DNA of 64,000 nucleotides from Lactobacillus sp. (lineage in GTDB: Bacteria; Bacillota; Bacilli; Lactobacillales; Lactobacillaceae). The stretch spans positions 62,001-126,000 of the forward strand of contig JAKVKU010000001.1 in the NCBI GenBank assembly GCA_022484695.1. The letters run 5' to 3'. The notes below the pieces were generated by a model that did not search any database, was not told the DNA's origin, and saw nothing but the letters and a program-made list of their open reading frames with translations. Shown one piece after another: positions 24,540 through 35,538 of the stretch. The translations under genes and the position numbers were made by a program. Each line of letters opens with the position of its first letter. Position 1 is the first letter of the stretch.

Positions 24540-26072
24540 CTAATGTTTGAAATGCCGTACGCCGGTGAACACTAGGGCCACGCCCAGTTCGTCGGCTTTT
24601 TTGATGGAATCTTTATCTTTGATACTGCCCCCCGGTTCTACGATGGCGCTAATGCCATGTTGAGCCGCATATTCAACGCTATCGTCCATGGGGAAGAAGG
24701 CGTCTGAGGCTAAAATCGCATCTTTAAATTGAGGTTTAGTTTCAGCTTTATCCACGGCGATTTTCACCGAATCGATCCGGTTTTGTTGCCCAGCGCCGAT
24801 GCCTAGGGTGCGGTCGGCGGTGGTCACTACAATGGCGTTGCTCTTCACGTGTTTGACAGTGGTTTGCCCAAAGGCTAAGGCCTTCAGTTGTTCAGCTGTG
24901 GGCTGTTTTTGGCTGACCACTTCAAAGTCAGCAGCACTTTCGGTGACTTGATCCCCAGATTGGATCAAAATCCCGCCCATGATTCCGGTGATTTCCCGGT
25001 CGGCGGCGGATTTGGCCCCCTCAAAGTCCAAGGTCAACAGCCGTAAGTTCTTCTTCTTTTCCAAAATGGCTAAGGCTTCGCTGGAAAAACTTGGGGCGAT
25101 GATGATTTCTAAGAATAATTTATGCATTTCGGTGGCCGTAGCGGCGTCTACTTCCCGATTCAAGGCAATGATACCCCCAAAAATCGAGATGGGATCCGAC
25201 TCATAGGCCTTTTGCCAAGCGTCGACTAACTGGCCTGCCACCCCAATGCCACAGGGGTTCATATGTTTTAAAGCCACAACAGCGGGTTGGTCATTGAAAT
25301 CTGAAATGATTTGCAAGGCCGCATTGGCATCCCGCAGGTTGTTATAGGACAGTTCTTTGCCGTGGACTTGGGTGGCATTGGCTAAGGAATACTTTTGGGC
25401 CAAAGGTTCCACGTAAAACGCGGCTTGTTGATGGGAATTTTCACCGTAACGCAAGCTTTGCCGTTTTTCATAAGTCAGGGTCAATTTTTCAGGTTCTGGT
25501 TCCGTGGTGAAGTATTGGGCGATCAAGGCGTCATAAGCGGCGGTATGCCGGAAGACCTTGGCAGCTAAGCCCAGGCGATATGCTGGGGTATCGGTTTGCT
25601 GTTGTAACGCTTTAATCACACCAGGATAGTCTTTAGGATCCACCACGGGTAAAACAGATATGTAGTTTTTAGCCGCGGAGCGCAACATGGAAGGGCCGCC
25701 AATGTCAATATTTTCAATGGCTTGGGCCTGGGTCACGTCTGGTTTTTCAATGGTCGCTTTGAAGGGATATAGGTTCACGCAGACCAAATCGATGGGTTGA
25801 ATGCCCTCTTTGGCTAGCATGGCCATGTGTTCCGGATCATCTCTTTTGGCCAACAAGCCACCGTGGACCGCTGGATGCAAGGTCTTGACCCGGCCGTCCA
25901 GCATTTCCGGAAAATGGGTGATGGTTTCGACACTTTGAACGGGTACGCCCGCAGCCTCTAGGGCCTTCATGGTACCTCCGGTGGAAATCAATTCAAAATC
26001 CAAGGCAACTAATTGTTTAGCGAAATCAACCAAATTACTTTTGTCTGAAACACTCAGCAAAGCTCTTCTCAT
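24540..26072 (-). CDS. purH: Bifunctional AICAR transformylase/IMP cyclohydrolase
   Basis: Last two steps to IMP. 510 residues in two domains: the N-terminal IMP cyclohydrolase ([40 protein letters not shown]) and the C-terminal formyltransferase ([33 protein letters not shown]). Good ribosome binding site AAGGAGCG. Fifteen bp before purD and 5 bp after purN, tightly packed in the operon. Confidence 0.96.
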   Translation of the reverse strand: MRRALLSVSDKSNLVDFAKQLVALDFELISTGGTMKALEAAGVPVQSVETITHFPEMLDGRVKTLHPAVHGGLLAKRDDPEHMAMLAKEGIQPIDLVCVNLYPFKATIEKPDVTQAQAIENIDIGGPSMLRSAAKNYISVLPVVDPKDYPGVIKALQQQTDTPAYRLGLAAKVFRHTAAYDALIAQYFTTEPEPEKLTLTYEKRQSLRYGENSHQQAAFYVEPLAQKYSLANATQVHGKELSYNNLRDANAALQIISDFNDQPAVVALKHMNPCGIGVAGQLVDAWQKAYESDPISIFGGIIALNREVDAATATEMHKLFLEIIIAPSFSSEALAILEKKKNLRLLTLDFEGAKSAADREITGIMGGILIQSGDQVTESAADFEVVSQKQPTAEQLKALAFGQTTVKHVKSNAIVVTTADRTLGIGAGQQNRIDSVKIAVDKAETKPQFKDAILASDAFFPMDDSVEYAAQHGISAIVEPGGSIKDKDSIKKADELGVALVFTGVRHFKH

Positions 26073-26077
26073 TATCG

Positions 26078-26653
26078 TTATAGCGCTCCTTTTTTAAGTA
26101 AATCTGCCAGGACATCAGGATATAAAACGTGTTCGGTGGCATGGATCCGGGTTTCTAAGCTGTCTAAGTCGTCCGTGGGTAATACTGGGACGGCTTTTTG
26201 GGCGATGATGGGGCCAGAATCTACCCCAGCATCGATGAAATGAATGGTCACCCCAGTTTCCTTGACCCCGGCTGCAAAGGCATCTTCAATGCCGTGGGCC
26301 CCGGGGAACTTGGGGAGCAGGGCCGGGTGGATATTGATGATTTTATTGGGATAAGCCGCCAGTAAAGTGGGGCCAATGATGCGCATGTAGCCCGCCAATA
26401 AGATGGCCTGGACGCCCCGTGCTTGCAGGGCAGCCAAAATAGCCGTTTCGGCAGCGGCTTTATTAGCGTAATCTTTGAAATTAATGACAACACTGGGAAT
26501 ATCAAATGCTTGGGCCCGCTGCAACACCGGTGCATCTTGGTGGTCACATACCAATAATACCACCTGTGCGGGTAATTGGCGGGCTTTGATTGCCTGGACC
26601 AGGGCCACGAAGTTGGTCCCGGTGCCGGAAGCGAAAATGGCAATTTTTCTCAT
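26078..26653 (-). CDS. purN: Phosphoribosylglycinamide formyltransferase
   Basis: Transfers formyl from 10-formyl-THF to GAR. 191 residues. The N-terminal phosphate-binding FASGTGTNF, the active-site block [16 protein letters not shown] with the catalytic His, and the Asp in [10 protein letters not shown] are present. Start and purM stop share one base (TAATG). Confidence 0.95.
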   Translation of the reverse strand: MRKIAIFASGTGTNFVALVQAIKARQLPAQVVLLVCDHQDAPVLQRAQAFDIPSVVINFKDYANKAAAETAILAALQARGVQAILLAGYMRIIGPTLLAAYPNKIINIHPALLPKFPGAHGIEDAFAAGVKETGVTIHFIDAGVDSGPIIAQKAVPVLPTDDLDSLETRIHATEHVLYPDVLADLLKKGAL

Positions 26654-27699
26654 TATACCTGAGCCTTTCCTGTGAATTCAACCGCTGCCTTACGTCGAGC
26701 TGTCACCTGACCCAGCTCAAAGTAAGTGGTACCAGCCTGTTTGAAGTATTGGGTCACCGCTGCTAAATTTTTAGGATGGACCATTAACGTCATGCCGATG
26801 CCTAAATTAAAGGTCTGCAACATATCTTGGGCCGTCAGTTGACCTAAAGCTTGTAACCAAGTAAAGACAGCGGGCACTTGCCAAGCGTCCCAGTCAATGG
26901 TCACCGCTAAGTCAGCCGGGATCGCCCGGGGCAGATTTTCCACCAAGCCGCCGCCAGTGATATGGGCCGCCGCCGCAATGAGATTCTGTTGCAATAAGGG
27001 CAATAAGTCCGGCGTATAGATTCTAGTAGGGGTCAATAAAACACTGGCCAAATCTTGGCCTAATTCTGGGATAACGTCATCTAATTTAAAATCATGGTCT
27101 TTAAACAACAATTGGCGAATCAAGGAGAAGCCATTGGAATGTAGGCCGGCACTTGGCAGCCCTAAGAGGATATCCCCGGCAGCCACCTTGTCCGGTGTTA
27201 GCATTTTGGCCTTGTCCACCAACCCCACGGCAAAGCCTGCCAAATCGTAATGATCTGGGGCGTACATGTCGGGCATTTCTGCAGTTTCACCGCCAATTAA
27301 GGCCAGTTGGCCCTTGGCACAGCCGGCTTGTACCCCGGCCACGATTTCGGCGACTGCCACCGGGTCTACCCCGTGGATCCCTAAATAATCTAAGAAGTAT
27401 AAAGGTTTGGCCCCCTGGGCCAAAATGTCGTTGACACACATGGCCACCAGGTCTTCGCCGATGGTATCGTGCTTATGGGCGGCAATGGCCACCAACAGCT
27501 TGGTGCCCACCCCATCACTGCCAGAAACTAAGACGGGCTGTTTTACATCAGTGGGCAATTCGTACAGCGCCCCAAAACCGCCGATGCCCCCTAATACATG
27601 GGGGTCCTTTTGGTCCTTAGTCAAGGCGGCGATTTTAGCCACTGCTGCATCCCCGGCGGCGATATCCACCCCAGCAGCCTTATAAGCATCTTGGCTCAT
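26653..27699 (-). CDS. purM: Phosphoribosylformylglycinamidine cyclo-ligase
   Basis: ATP-dependent ring closure to AIR. 348 residues, normal length. Family blocks are SGSDGVGTKLLVA, MCVNDILAQGAKPLYFLDYL, GGETAEMPDMY and HITGGGLVENLPR. Lies 5 bp after purF and overlaps purN by one base. Confidence 0.95.
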   Translation of the reverse strand: MSQDAYKAAGVDIAAGDAAVAKIAALTKDQKDPHVLGGIGGFGALYELPTDVKQPVLVSGSDGVGTKLLVAIAAHKHDTIGEDLVAMCVNDILAQGAKPLYFLDYLGIHGVDPVAVAEIVAGVQAGCAKGQLALIGGETAEMPDMYAPDHYDLAGFAVGLVDKAKMLTPDKVAAGDILLGLPSAGLHSNGFSLIRQLLFKDHDFKLDDVIPELGQDLASVLLTPTRIYTPDLLPLLQQNLIAAAAHITGGGLVENLPRAIPADLAVTIDWDAWQVPAVFTWLQALGQLTAQDMLQTFNLGIGMTLMVHPKNLAAVTQYFKQAGTTYFELGQVTARRKAAVEFTGKAQV

Positions 27700-27704
27700 T
27701 TGAA

Positions 27705-29165
27705 TTAACCCTCCTTAATGGTCACGTGATTTTCTAAGTTCAAGCGTTTTAACTCCGTTTGTAATTCATCTTCAAAATCGTAAAGTGGCGTGGGATAATC
27801 CCCGTTGAAATAAGCCACACATAACCCACCGTTAGGGGCGTCCGTCTTCAAGCCAATGGCCTTGATCAAGCTCTCCACACTCAAGAAACCTAAAGAGTCT
27901 GAGCCAAAGAAGGCATTCATTTCGGCTACATTTTTGTGGGCGGCGATCAGTTCATCGGTGCTTTGAATATCGATGCCATAGTAACAAGGGAATTTCAAAG
28001 CGGGGGAGGCGATGCGCAAATGGACTTCCTTAGCCCCAGCTTCTAACAACAGGCGCACGATATATTTACTGGTGGTGCCCCGGACGATGGAATCATCGAT
28101 CAAGGCCACCTTCTTACCAGCTACCACACCCTTGACGGGGGATAACTTCATGCGCACGCTGCGTTCCCGCATGTCTTGGTTGGGTTGAATGAAGGTCCGG
28201 GCGATATATTGGTTTTTCACCAAGCCCATTTCATAGGGGATGCCACTGGCTTCCGCATAGCCAGAAGCTGCGGATAAGGAGGAGTTAGGGACCCCCACCA
28301 CAATGTCGGCATCCACAGGTTGTTCTTGGGCCAATAGGCGGCCCATTTCCTTACGGGCGGTATGGACGTTGACCCCGTGAATATCCGAATCAGGCCGGGC
28401 GAAATACACATATTCCATGGAACAAATCGCCAACTGGGTATCTTTGGTGTAGTAATCCACCTTGTAGCCCCCGTCATCAATGATGATCAATTCCCCAGGT
28501 TGGATATCCCGGATGAACGTGGCCCCCACGGAATCCAAGGCACAGGTCTCACTGGCCACCACAAAGGCGCCGGTTTTCATCTGGCCTAAAACCAAAGGCC
28601 GCAAGCCGTTGGGATCCACCGCCGCATATAAGTGGGTCTCGGTCATCAATAAGAAGGCAAAGCCCCCCCGCACCGTGCGCAAAGATTCCTTGAGCTTGTC
28701 TAAAAAGTTGGTATGGGAAGAGCGGCGCAATAAATGGATCAAAATTTCCGTATCCGAAGTGGTATGAAAAATAGCCCCCTCGTTTTCCAGACGTTTTTTC
28801 AAACTAAAGGCATTGGTGAGATTGCCATTATGGGCCAAGGACATATCCCCATCGGTAAAATGAAACATCAAAGGTTGAATGTTATCCAAACTCTTACTGC
28901 CAGAAGTAGTGTAACGCACGTGGCCAATGGCTGCATCCCCAGTGAGACTGGCTAAGCGCTCTGGATCGCGAAAGACTTCGCTGAGCAGCCCTAAGCCCCG
29001 GACGTTTTTTAATTCTTGACCATCTTTAGACGTGATCCCCGCACCTTCTTGGCCCCGATGTTGCAGGGCGTGGAGGCCATAATAGGTCACATCACTGGCT
29101 TGGGGTTGCCCCCAGATACCGAAAACACCACATTCTTCATTTAAACTCTTTACTTCATAAGGCAT
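27705..29165 (-). CDS. purF: Amidophosphoribosyltransferase
   Basis: First committed step of purine synthesis, PRPP plus glutamine to phosphoribosylamine. ATG 29165 is chosen from GGGAGG upstream and gives an 11-residue propeptide before the catalytic Cys in [16 protein letters not shown]. Later motifs are [19 protein letters not shown], and the PRPP loop [16 protein letters not shown]. About 486 residues. Overlaps the end of purL by 16 bp. Confidence 0.96.
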   Translation of the reverse strand: MPYEVKSLNEECGVFGIWGQPQASDVTYYGLHALQHRGQEGAGITSKDGQELKNVRGLGLLSEVFRDPERLASLTGDAAIGHVRYTTSGSKSLDNIQPLMFHFTDGDMSLAHNGNLTNAFSLKKRLENEGAIFHTTSDTEILIHLLRRSSHTNFLDKLKESLRTVRGGFAFLLMTETHLYAAVDPNGLRPLVLGQMKTGAFVVASETCALDSVGATFIRDIQPGELIIIDDGGYKVDYYTKDTQLAICSMEYVYFARPDSDIHGVNVHTARKEMGRLLAQEQPVDADIVVGVPNSSLSAASGYAEASGIPYEMGLVKNQYIARTFIQPNQDMRERSVRMKLSPVKGVVAGKKVALIDDSIVRGTTSKYIVRLLLEAGAKEVHLRIASPALKFPCYYGIDIQSTDELIAAHKNVAEMNAFFGSDSLGFLSVESLIKAIGLKTDAPNGGLCVAYFNGDYPTPLYDFEDELQTELKRLNLENHVTIKEG

Positions 29166-31378
29166 GGAATAGCATCCTCCCAAATGGCTTTGGCCTGGTT
29201 CAAATCAATAATTTCGGTTGCGTTGCCGGTGTGAATGGTTAAGGTTGGCGCAGCGACTACTTTACCCAATAATTGGGCGTTAGTTCCCAATAAAGCTTCA
29301 AAATCCCCAGCTTGTGCTGGTTTAACCGTGACTAAGAAACGGGATTGGCTTTCAGAAAACAGCCAAGCGGGATCAAGATCCCAATCGATCGAAGCGCCTA
29401 AATGACCTTGATTTTGGAAGCTGCTTTCAGCTAAGGCCGTCAATAAGCCCCCTTTAGAAATGTCATGGACCCCTTGGGTTAAACCAGCTTGGATCGCCTG
29501 TAACATCACGGCTTGGTTATCGGCTTCAGCCTGGAGGTCGAAGTCAAAGAGTGCCCCACTAATTTTGCCAGTTTGTAGTTTCTGGATTTCAGAGCCGTTA
29601 AAGCCGGCGGTGGTTTGCCCTACCAGGTAAACCAGATCCCCAGCAGCCTTGAAAGCTAAGGTTTGAATATCTTTGGTGTCTTTGATCAAGCCCACCATGC
29701 CCACCACCGGCGTTGGGTAAATGGCTTGGCCGTTGGTTTCGTTATATAAAGAAACGTTCCCAGAAATCACCGGGGTGTCCAGCATTTTGCAAGCTTCAGT
29801 CATCCCCTGGGCACTGGTTTCTAATTCATAGAAGTGTTCTGGTTTTTCCGGATTGCCATAGTTCAAGCAATCGGTCATGGCTAGGGGTTTAGCCCCTGCA
29901 GCCACTAAGTTGCGGGCCGCTTCGGCCACAGCGATGGCGCCGCCGACTTTAGGGTCCAAGTAGATATAACGGGCGTTACCGTCCATATCCATGGCCAGGG
30001 CTTTTTTCGTGCCCCGGATCCGCAGAACTGCCGCATCACTACCAGGTTTCACCACGGTATTGGTCCGGACCTGGGTATCATAAGTCCCATAAATCGAGGC
30101 CTTAGAGGCAATGGTAGGTTGGGCGAGCAATTGGTAGAAAGTCTTCGCTAAATCAGTTACGTCCGGTTGGAATTGGGTAGGTTCTGGGGCCACTAAGCGG
30201 GCAGGGACCTGCTTAGGCCGATGGTAAACCGGCGCGTTAGACACTAAGTCATCCACTGGCACATCACAAACCAACGCCCCTTGATGATACAGGCGGTAAG
30301 CTTTATCCGTGGTCACATGGCCAATCTTCACCGCATCCAGGCCAAACCGGTCGAACACGTCTAAAATTTCTTGTTCATACCCTTGATTCACACACAACAG
30401 CATGCGTTCTTGGGATTCGGATAACATCATTTCATAAGGGGTCATGCCGCTTTCCCGCACGGGGACCAGGTCTAAGTTCAAGACCATGCCGGTGCCGGCT
30501 TTAGAAGCCATTTCCGCCGAAGATGACACTAAGCCAGCGGCGCCCATGTCTTGGATCCCCACTAAAGCTTCTTTGTGGTGGCGCACCACTTCCACGCAGG
30601 CGTCCATCAAAAGTTTTTCCATGAAGGGATCCCCCACTTGGACAGCAGAGCGGTCACTTTCCGTGTCGTCACTGAATTCTTCACTGGCAAAAGTAGCCCC
30701 GTGAATGCCATCCCGGCCAGTTTTAGCCCCCACATAAATGATGCTGTTGTCACTGCCTTTAGCCTGACCCACCTGCATGTCTTTTTGGTCTAGGATACCC
30801 ACACACATGGCGTTGACCAAGGGATTGCCTTCGTAAGTCGCATCAAAACTGGTTTCCCCGCCGACAGTGGGCAGGCCGATGCAGTTGCCATAATCGGCAA
30901 TGCCTTTGACCACTTGGGACATCAAATACTTGGTCCGGGGATTGTCTAATTCCCCAAAGCGCAGGCTGTCTAACACGGCAATGGGTTGGGCCCCCATGGA
31001 GAAGATATCCCGGATGATCCCCCCCACACCGGTGGCGGCCCCTTCATAGGGTTCCACGGCAGAAGGGTGATTGTGGCTTTCGGCTTTAAAGACCACGGCT
31101 TGGCCATCGCCAATTTCCACGATGCCAGCCCCTTCCCCAGGGCCCTGGAGGACTTGTTGGCCAGTGGTATGGAATTGTTTTAAAACCGGTTTGGAATTTT
31201 TATAAGAACAATGTTCACTCCACATCACGGCGAACAAACCCGTTTCTGTGTAGTTGGGCAGGCGCCCTAACATGGTACAAGCCAACTCATATTCACTATC
31301 GGTCATGCTCCAAGCTAAATAAGGTTTTTGGGCCTTGATTTCTTCAGGTGTCAGTTCCAGTTTTGTGGGATTAATCAT
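29150..31378 (-). CDS. purL: FGAM synthase large subunit
   Basis: Synthetase subunit of the three-part FGAM synthase (PurL with PurS and PurQ). ATG 31378 follows AAGGAG; about 742 residues, the short Gram-positive form. Motifs include [47 protein letters not shown] and [17 protein letters not shown]. Co-occurrence with purS and purQ confirms the short type. Confidence 0.96.
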   Translation of the reverse strand: MINPTKLELTPEEIKAQKPYLAWSMTDSEYELACTMLGRLPNYTETGLFAVMWSEHCSYKNSKPVLKQFHTTGQQVLQGPGEGAGIVEIGDGQAVVFKAESHNHPSAVEPYEGAATGVGGIIRDIFSMGAQPIAVLDSLRFGELDNPRTKYLMSQVVKGIADYGNCIGLPTVGGETSFDATYEGNPLVNAMCVGILDQKDMQVGQAKGSDNSIIYVGAKTGRDGIHGATFASEEFSDDTESDRSAVQVGDPFMEKLLMDACVEVVRHHKEALVGIQDMGAAGLVSSSAEMASKAGTGMVLNLDLVPVRESGMTPYEMMLSESQERMLLCVNQGYEQEILDVFDRFGLDAVKIGHVTTDKAYRLYHQGALVCDVPVDDLVSNAPVYHRPKQVPARLVAPEPTQFQPDVTDLAKTFYQLLAQPTIASKASIYGTYDTQVRTNTVVKPGSDAAVLRIRGTKKALAMDMDGNARYIYLDPKVGGAIAVAEAARNLVAAGAKPLAMTDCLNYGNPEKPEHFYELETSAQGMTEACKMLDTPVISGNVSLYNETNGQAIYPTPVVGMVGLIKDTKDIQTLAFKAAGDLVYLVGQTTAGFNGSEIQKLQTGKISGALFDFDLQAEADNQAVMLQAIQAGLTQGVHDISKGGLLTALAESSFQNQGHLGASIDWDLDPAWLFSESQSRFLVTVKPAQAGDFEALLGTNAQLLGKVVAAPTLTIHTGNATEIIDLNQAKAIWEDAIPCLMK

Positions 31379-31403
31379 TGTTTTTTTGGTCTCCTTATAT
31401 AAA

Positions 31404-32072
31404 TTACAAAGCGGTTTTAGTTGCTTGGGCCATACTTTCAAACAGTCCTAAACCATCCGTTAAACCTAACAAAGCTTCCACGGCCCGTTCAGGATGGGGC
31501 ATCATGCCTAACACATTGCCGTTAGCATTGGTGATACCGGCGATGTCGGCCACACTGCCATTGGGATTATCCGTATAAGTGAACACGATTTGGCCATTGG
31601 CCTGCATTTGGGCCAAGGTATCGGGGTCACAATAGTAGTTGCCTTCCCCATGGGCGATGGGCAGGGTAATGGTGTCGGTGGTATAGGCGCTGGTAAACCG
31701 GGTGTTGGGATTGGTGATCTTTAATTGGGTATCTTTACAAATAAATTCTAAGCTGGTGTTTTCATGTAACGCGCCGGGTAGGAGGCCAGCTTCAGTGAGG
31801 ACTTGAAAGCCATTGCAGACGCCTAAGACCAGGCCGCCTTGGTTGGCAAAGTCGATGATGGCGGGCATGATGGGAGAGAAACGGGCAATGGCGCCACAGC
31901 GCAGGTAATCCCCGTAGGAAAAGCCCCCAGGGATCAAGACCCCGTCAAACCCAGCAAGGCTAGTAGCGGTGTGGGGCAATAATTGGGCACTTGCACCTAA
32001 TTGGTCCACCACAGCATGGTACATATCTTCGTCACAGTTAGAACCTGGGAATACGATCACGGCAAAGCGCAT
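31404..32072 (-). CDS. purQ: FGAM synthase glutaminase subunit
   Basis: Class I glutamine amidotransferase that feeds ammonia to PurL. 222 residues. The nucleophile Cys is in [10 protein letters not shown] and the His/Glu pair in MMPHPERA. The start shares one base with the purS stop. Confidence 0.95.
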   Translation of the reverse strand: MRFAVIVFPGSNCDEDMYHAVVDQLGASAQLLPHTATSLAGFDGVLIPGGFSYGDYLRCGAIARFSPIMPAIIDFANQGGLVLGVCNGFQVLTEAGLLPGALHENTSLEFICKDTQLKITNPNTRFTSAYTTDTITLPIAHGEGNYYCDPDTLAQMQANGQIVFTYTDNPNGSVADIAGITNANGNVLGMMPHPERAVEALLGLTDGLGLFESMAQATKTAL

Positions 32073-32329
32073 TAGACCGCCTCCAATGCTTCAATTTCAA
32101 AGCGATAAGTTTCCATGTTGACGTTCACCAATAACTTGTCACAGATATCTTTGACTTGGGCCGCCACGTCGTCTTGGTCGACACCGGTCAATTTCAATTC
32201 AAAATATTTCCCCATGGTGACGTCAGCCACATTTTCATAAGCTAGGCGATGTAAAGCGGATTTGATGGATTCGCCTTTAGGATCCAGGATCGAGGGTTTA
32301 TAAGTCACATAGATTTTAGCCAAGTACAT
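32072..32329 (-). CDS. purS: FGAM synthase subunit PurS
   Basis: 85-residue bridging subunit of FGAM synthase. ATG 32329 follows AAGGAGCG and gives [19 protein letters not shown], the normal N-terminus. It overlaps the 3' end of purC by 14 bp and purQ by one base. Confidence 0.94.
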   Translation of the reverse strand: MYLAKIYVTYKPSILDPKGESIKSALHRLAYENVADVTMGKYFELKLTGVDQDDVAAQVKDICDKLLVNVNMETYRFEIEALEAV

Positions 32330-33050
32330 TGATGGCACGCTCCTTATCTTCAATACGTTTCAAAACTTCTTCATAACCTGGGCGTAAGTCCCCTAAGCCC
32401 TTGCGGAAAACATCTTTGTCTAAGGACTTGCCTGTCTTCTGGTCGAGGAGTCGGGCGGTATCTGGGGAAATTTCGTCAGCCAGTAAAATGTTACCTTCAA
32501 AGTCCAGGCCAAATTCCAACTTGAAGTCCACTAAGGTGATATCAATGTCAGCAAAGAATTGCTTTAAAGCGGTATTAACCGTCAAAGCCTTTTGTTTCAA
32601 TTCCGCGATTTGGGCCGGGGTGGCAATATCTAGAGCCACGATCTGGGCGTCGTTGATGAAGGGGTCGTCTAAGGCATCACTCTTATAATAGAATTCCACG
32701 ATGGGTTGTTTGAATTTCATGAGGTGGGCCACGTTAAACTTGGTTTCAAAATGACCAGATGCTAAGTTGCGAACCACGGTTTCCAGGGGAATGATTTGAA
32801 CTTTTTTCATGATCTGTTCGGTTTCAGACATTTGTTGGATGAAGGCTGATTCAATGCCCTGGGTCTTTAAGTAGTTGAAGATGTGACCGGAGATTTGGTT
32901 GTTTAGCGTGCCTTTGTGGGCGATGGCGACTTTTTTAGCCCCGTTTAAGGCAGTAGCCTGGTCGATATATTCGGCCCAAACAACTTGTTCATCGTCGGTG
33001 GCGTACATTTTCTTAGCTTTGCCTTCATAAAGTAATGCTGCTTTTTTCAA
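32316..33050 (-). CDS. purC: SAICAR synthase
   Basis: Joins aspartate to CAIR. 244 residues with [37 protein letters not shown] and LADEISPDTARL, all typical. Its start region overlaps the end of purK by 26 bp. Confidence 0.95.
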   Translation of the reverse strand: MKKAALLYEGKAKKMYATDDEQVVWAEYIDQATALNGAKKVAIAHKGTLNNQISGHIFNYLKTQGIESAFIQQMSETEQIMKKVQIIPLETVVRNLASGHFETKFNVAHLMKFKQPIVEFYYKSDALDDPFINDAQIVALDIATPAQIAELKQKALTVNTALKQFFADIDITLVDFKLEFGLDFEGNILLADEISPDTARLLDQKTGKSLDKDVFRKGLGDLRPGYEEVLKRIEDKERAINVLG

Positions 33051-34188
33051 AATTACCCTCCTGATTTTCGAAATCCTGTGCTTCTTGAATTAACGTCTCT
33101 AAGTTATTACCCACTAAGGTCACATGCCCCAATTTTCGCTTAGGGCGAATCTCGGCTTTCCCATAGTCATGAAAATGCCAATCCGGCCGGGTTACCAACG
33201 CCTGACGGGCGCGAATTAATTCGTCCCCTAATAAGTTGAACATCACCGCGGGTTTGAGTTGGTGGATCTCGGGGATCGGTAGGCCACAAATACTGCGGAT
33301 ATGGGCTTCAAATTGGGAAACATTACAGGCTTCAATGCTGTAGTGCCCAGAATTATGGGGCCGAGGGGCCAATTCATTGACCACCACTTGTTGGTCCTTG
33401 GTCACAAAGCACTCGATGCCTAAAACTCCGGCCAACTCTAAGCCTTGGGCCACCTTGGTGGCGTAGGTTTTTATTTGGGCCACCACGCTAGCGGGGATTC
33501 GGGCGGGGATGATGCTGGTGTGGAGAATGTGGTCGCGGTGCTGGTTTTCGGCCACGGGGAAGGTGCGGATCACCCCGGCATTGGTTTGGGTCACCATGAC
33601 GGAAACTTCTTTGGCAAAACTGATGCGACCCTCCAGGATGCAGGGAACTTGTTGGTAGAGCTTGGCGGCGGCGTCATAGTCGGCGGCACTGTTGATGTCT
33701 TGTTGGCCGTGGCCGTCATAGCCGCCCTCACTGGTTTTCAAAATTGCCGGCAAGCCGATGGTGGCCACAGCGTCTTGGAAGCTGGCGGCATCGGTGACTT
33801 TGGCAAAGGGGACGGTGGGGATGCCCTGTTGGTGCAAGAAGTTCTTCTCCTGCCAACGATCCCCGGTGATGGCTAAGAGCTCAACGCCCTGGGGTAATTG
33901 TTGCTTAGAAAGTTGGCTTAACGTTTCAGTGGAGACATTCTCGAATTCATAAGTTAACACATCACTTTTGGCGATCAGATCATTGATGGCGCCTTGGTCA
34001 TCGTAGTCGGCGACGATTTGAAAGTCGCAAACTTGGGCGGTGGGACAATCTGGCGTGGGGTCTAAAACCCCCACCTTGTAGCCCATGCTCTTGGCACTGA
34101 GCGCCATCATTTGGCCTAATTGGCCTCCACCGATGATCCCGATGGTGGCCGGTGGTAAAATTGCCTGCTGTTTAAACAAGTTGGTCAC
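33025..34188 (-). CDS. purK: N5-CAIR synthetase, ATPase subunit
   Basis: ATP-grasp enzyme carboxylating AIR to N5-CAIR. GTG 34188 is the likely start, giving about 387 residues and a nucleotide-binding [11 protein letters not shown] near residue 20; longer frames run into purE. Further motifs are [13 protein letters not shown] and [17 protein letters not shown]. It overlaps purE by 17 bp, which fits coupled translation because its own ribosome binding site is weak. Confidence 0.93.
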   Translation of the reverse strand: MTNLFKQQAILPPATIGIIGGGQLGQMMALSAKSMGYKVGVLDPTPDCPTAQVCDFQIVADYDDQGAINDLIAKSDVLTYEFENVSTETLSQLSKQQLPQGVELLAITGDRWQEKNFLHQQGIPTVPFAKVTDAASFQDAVATIGLPAILKTSEGGYDGHGQQDINSAADYDAAAKLYQQVPCILEGRISFAKEVSVMVTQTNAGVIRTFPVAENQHRDHILHTSIIPARIPASVVAQIKTYATKVAQGLELAGVLGIECFVTKDQQVVVNELAPRPHNSGHYSIEACNVSQFEAHIRSICGLPIPEIHQLKPAVMFNLLGDELIRARQALVTRPDWHFHDYGKAEIRPKRKLGHVTLVGNNLETLIQEAQDFENQEGNFEKSSITL

Positions 34189-34657
34189 TACTTTCTCGGC
34201 TGGCTTGGGCCTGTTTTTCTCTGAAATCAACTAGGACCTGTTGCAAGTGCTCATCTTGGAGGCTCAATATCTCTGCGGCTAAGATGGCGGCGTTCTTGGC
34301 TCCGGAAGCACCGATGGCCACGGTGGCCACGGGCACACCCCCGGGCATTTGGACGATTGAAAGTAACGAATCGACGCCATTTAATGTTCGTGTTTTAACC
34401 GGAACCCCAATTACTGGCAGGGTGGTTTTGGCGGCGATCATCCCCGGCAAGTGGGCAGCCCCACCGGCACCGGCAATAATCACTTGAATCCCTTTTCCCC
34501 GGGCATTCTTGGCAAAATCAAACATCTCATCTGGCATACGATGGGCTGAAATCACTTGTTTGCTAAAGGCTATTCCGAAATCGGTTAACTGGTCCGCCGC
34601 ATTTTTCATGGTTTCCCAATCCGATTTTGAGCCCATCACTAGGGCAACTTTTTCCAC
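34172..34657 (-). CDS. purE: N5-CAIR mutase
   Basis: Rearranges N5-CAIR to CAIR. 161 residues with [34 protein letters not shown] and the conserved [22 protein letters not shown]. First gene of the eleven-gene operon purEKCSQLFMNHD; purB is not in the window. The coding region contains an exact 18-bp copy of the upstream PurBox-like element. Confidence 0.96.
   Translation of the reverse strand: MEKVALVMGSKSDWETMKNAADQLTDFGIAFSKQVISAHRMPDEMFDFAKNARGKGIQVIIAGAGGAAHLPGMIAAKTTLPVIGVPVKTRTLNGVDSLLSIVQMPGGVPVATVAIGASGAKNAAILAAEILSLQDEHLQQVLVDFREKQAQASRESSDQLV
34380..34397 (-). promoter_or_regulatory. Intragenic copy of the PurBox-like element
   Basis: Inside purE, an 18-bp sequence (minus strand TAAAACACGAACATTAAA) is identical to the one upstream of the operon promoter. 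It encodes part of the conserved TRTLN segment, so protein constraint explains some of the match, but not its full length. Confidence 0.4.
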
Positions 34658-34693
34658 TGTAGACGACTCCCCTTTTGAATATTTGGTATTTTT

Positions 34694-34722
34694 AGTTTAA
34701 CGGTGTCAAACTGATATGTCAA
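34694..34722 (-). promoter_or_regulatory. Promoter of the purine operon
   Basis: On the minus strand TTGACA (34722-34717), 17 bp, TAAACT (34699-34694). Transcription should start near 34687, about 30 bp before the purE ATG. Confidence 0.75.
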
Positions 34723-34754
34723 TGATAAATCCATATAATCATCCGTTTTCTAAT

Positions 34755-34772
34755 TTTAATGTTCGTGTTTTA
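34755..34772 (-). promoter_or_regulatory. PurBox-like site upstream of the purine operon
   Basis: Minus strand TAAAACACGAACATTAAA contains the CGAAC core of the PurR PurBox. Its centre is about 76 bp upstream of the predicted start site, the position at which Lactococcus PurR is known to activate pur genes. Confidence 0.6.
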
Positions 34773-34851
34773 CTGAATTTGGACACATTCTTGATAAATA
34801 TTCACGCAAAAATCACATTGAATCGGTAAAAACATAACAGAAATGCTAAAA

Positions 34852-34881
34852 AAGCCTAATATACTAATTATTAGGCTTAGT
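34852..34881 (-). terminator. Hairpin facing the minus strand upstream of vanZ-like gene
   Basis: AAGCCTAATA pairs with TATTAGGCTT and on the minus strand is followed by six T. No minus-strand gene ends here, so it may block antisense readthrough toward the pur promoter. Confidence 0.5.
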
Positions 34882-34925
34882 TCCCGAATATTTTAGTAAT
34901 TTTCTAATGGAAAGGCTGTGTTTTC

Positions 34926-35459
34926 ATGATAAGTGCTTGGCAATATTTTCCCGTTATTTTGATTTTCGCATTGATCTCCTTGGCCACCACCCGCTTGAAG
35001 ACCGCCCACTTCACTGGGGCCCAGCGCTTTGTTTTGGCAACGGTGGTGGTCTACTTAGCGGCCTTGGACCTGTTATGTTTTACCCCCAGCCAAATCAGCT
35101 GGGCGGCCTTAAATGACCTGCAGCCCACCTGGTTGCTGGGCCGAGTCCCCGCCAACTTCATCCCCTTTTACAAAATCGACTTGGGCTTTTTCCTAAACAT
35201 CTTGATGACGATTCCCCTGGGGATCTATTTAAGCCTGCTGGTCAAACAACCTAGTTTAGCCCTCAGCCTCAAAGCCGGCCTAATCTGCGGTGTGACCATC
35301 GAAAGCAGCCAACTGCTCTTCGGTGCCTTTTTTGACATTAAGCGCTGGGTGGATATCAATGACGTGATCACCAACTGTCTCGGCGTCATCTTAGGCTATG
35401 GGGCCTACCTGGCCATCACCAAGCTCAGCCCGAAATTGGTCCGCAATTTTCAGCTGTGA
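34926..35459 (+). CDS. VanZ-family membrane protein
   Basis: 177 residues with four to five hydrophobic helices. The VanZ-type core NFIPFYKIDLGFFLNILMTIPLGIYLSLL and the later IESSQLLFG and RWVDINDVITNCLGVILGY blocks are clear. VanZ was named for teicoplanin resistance in a transposon, but chromosomal homologues have no established role. It stands alone, divergent from the pur operon. Confidence 0.85.
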   Translation: MISAWQYFPVILIFALISLATTRLKTAHFTGAQRFVLATVVVYLAALDLLCFTPSQISWAALNDLQPTWLLGRVPANFIPFYKIDLGFFLNILMTIPLGIYLSLLVKQPSLALSLKAGLICGVTIESSQLLFGAFFDIKRWVDINDVITNCLGVILGYGAYLAITKLSPKLVRNFQL

Positions 35460-35538
35460 CCCCGTACACATTGCATCTGACCCCAAAGACTGGTAACTTT
35501 GAAGAAAGTACTCCAATCGGTTGCAATGAGGTGATAAG

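Noticed and set aside
34658-34925. Purine riboswitch before purE
   Set aside because: The leader between the predicted start site and the ATG is only about 30 nt, too short for an aptamer.
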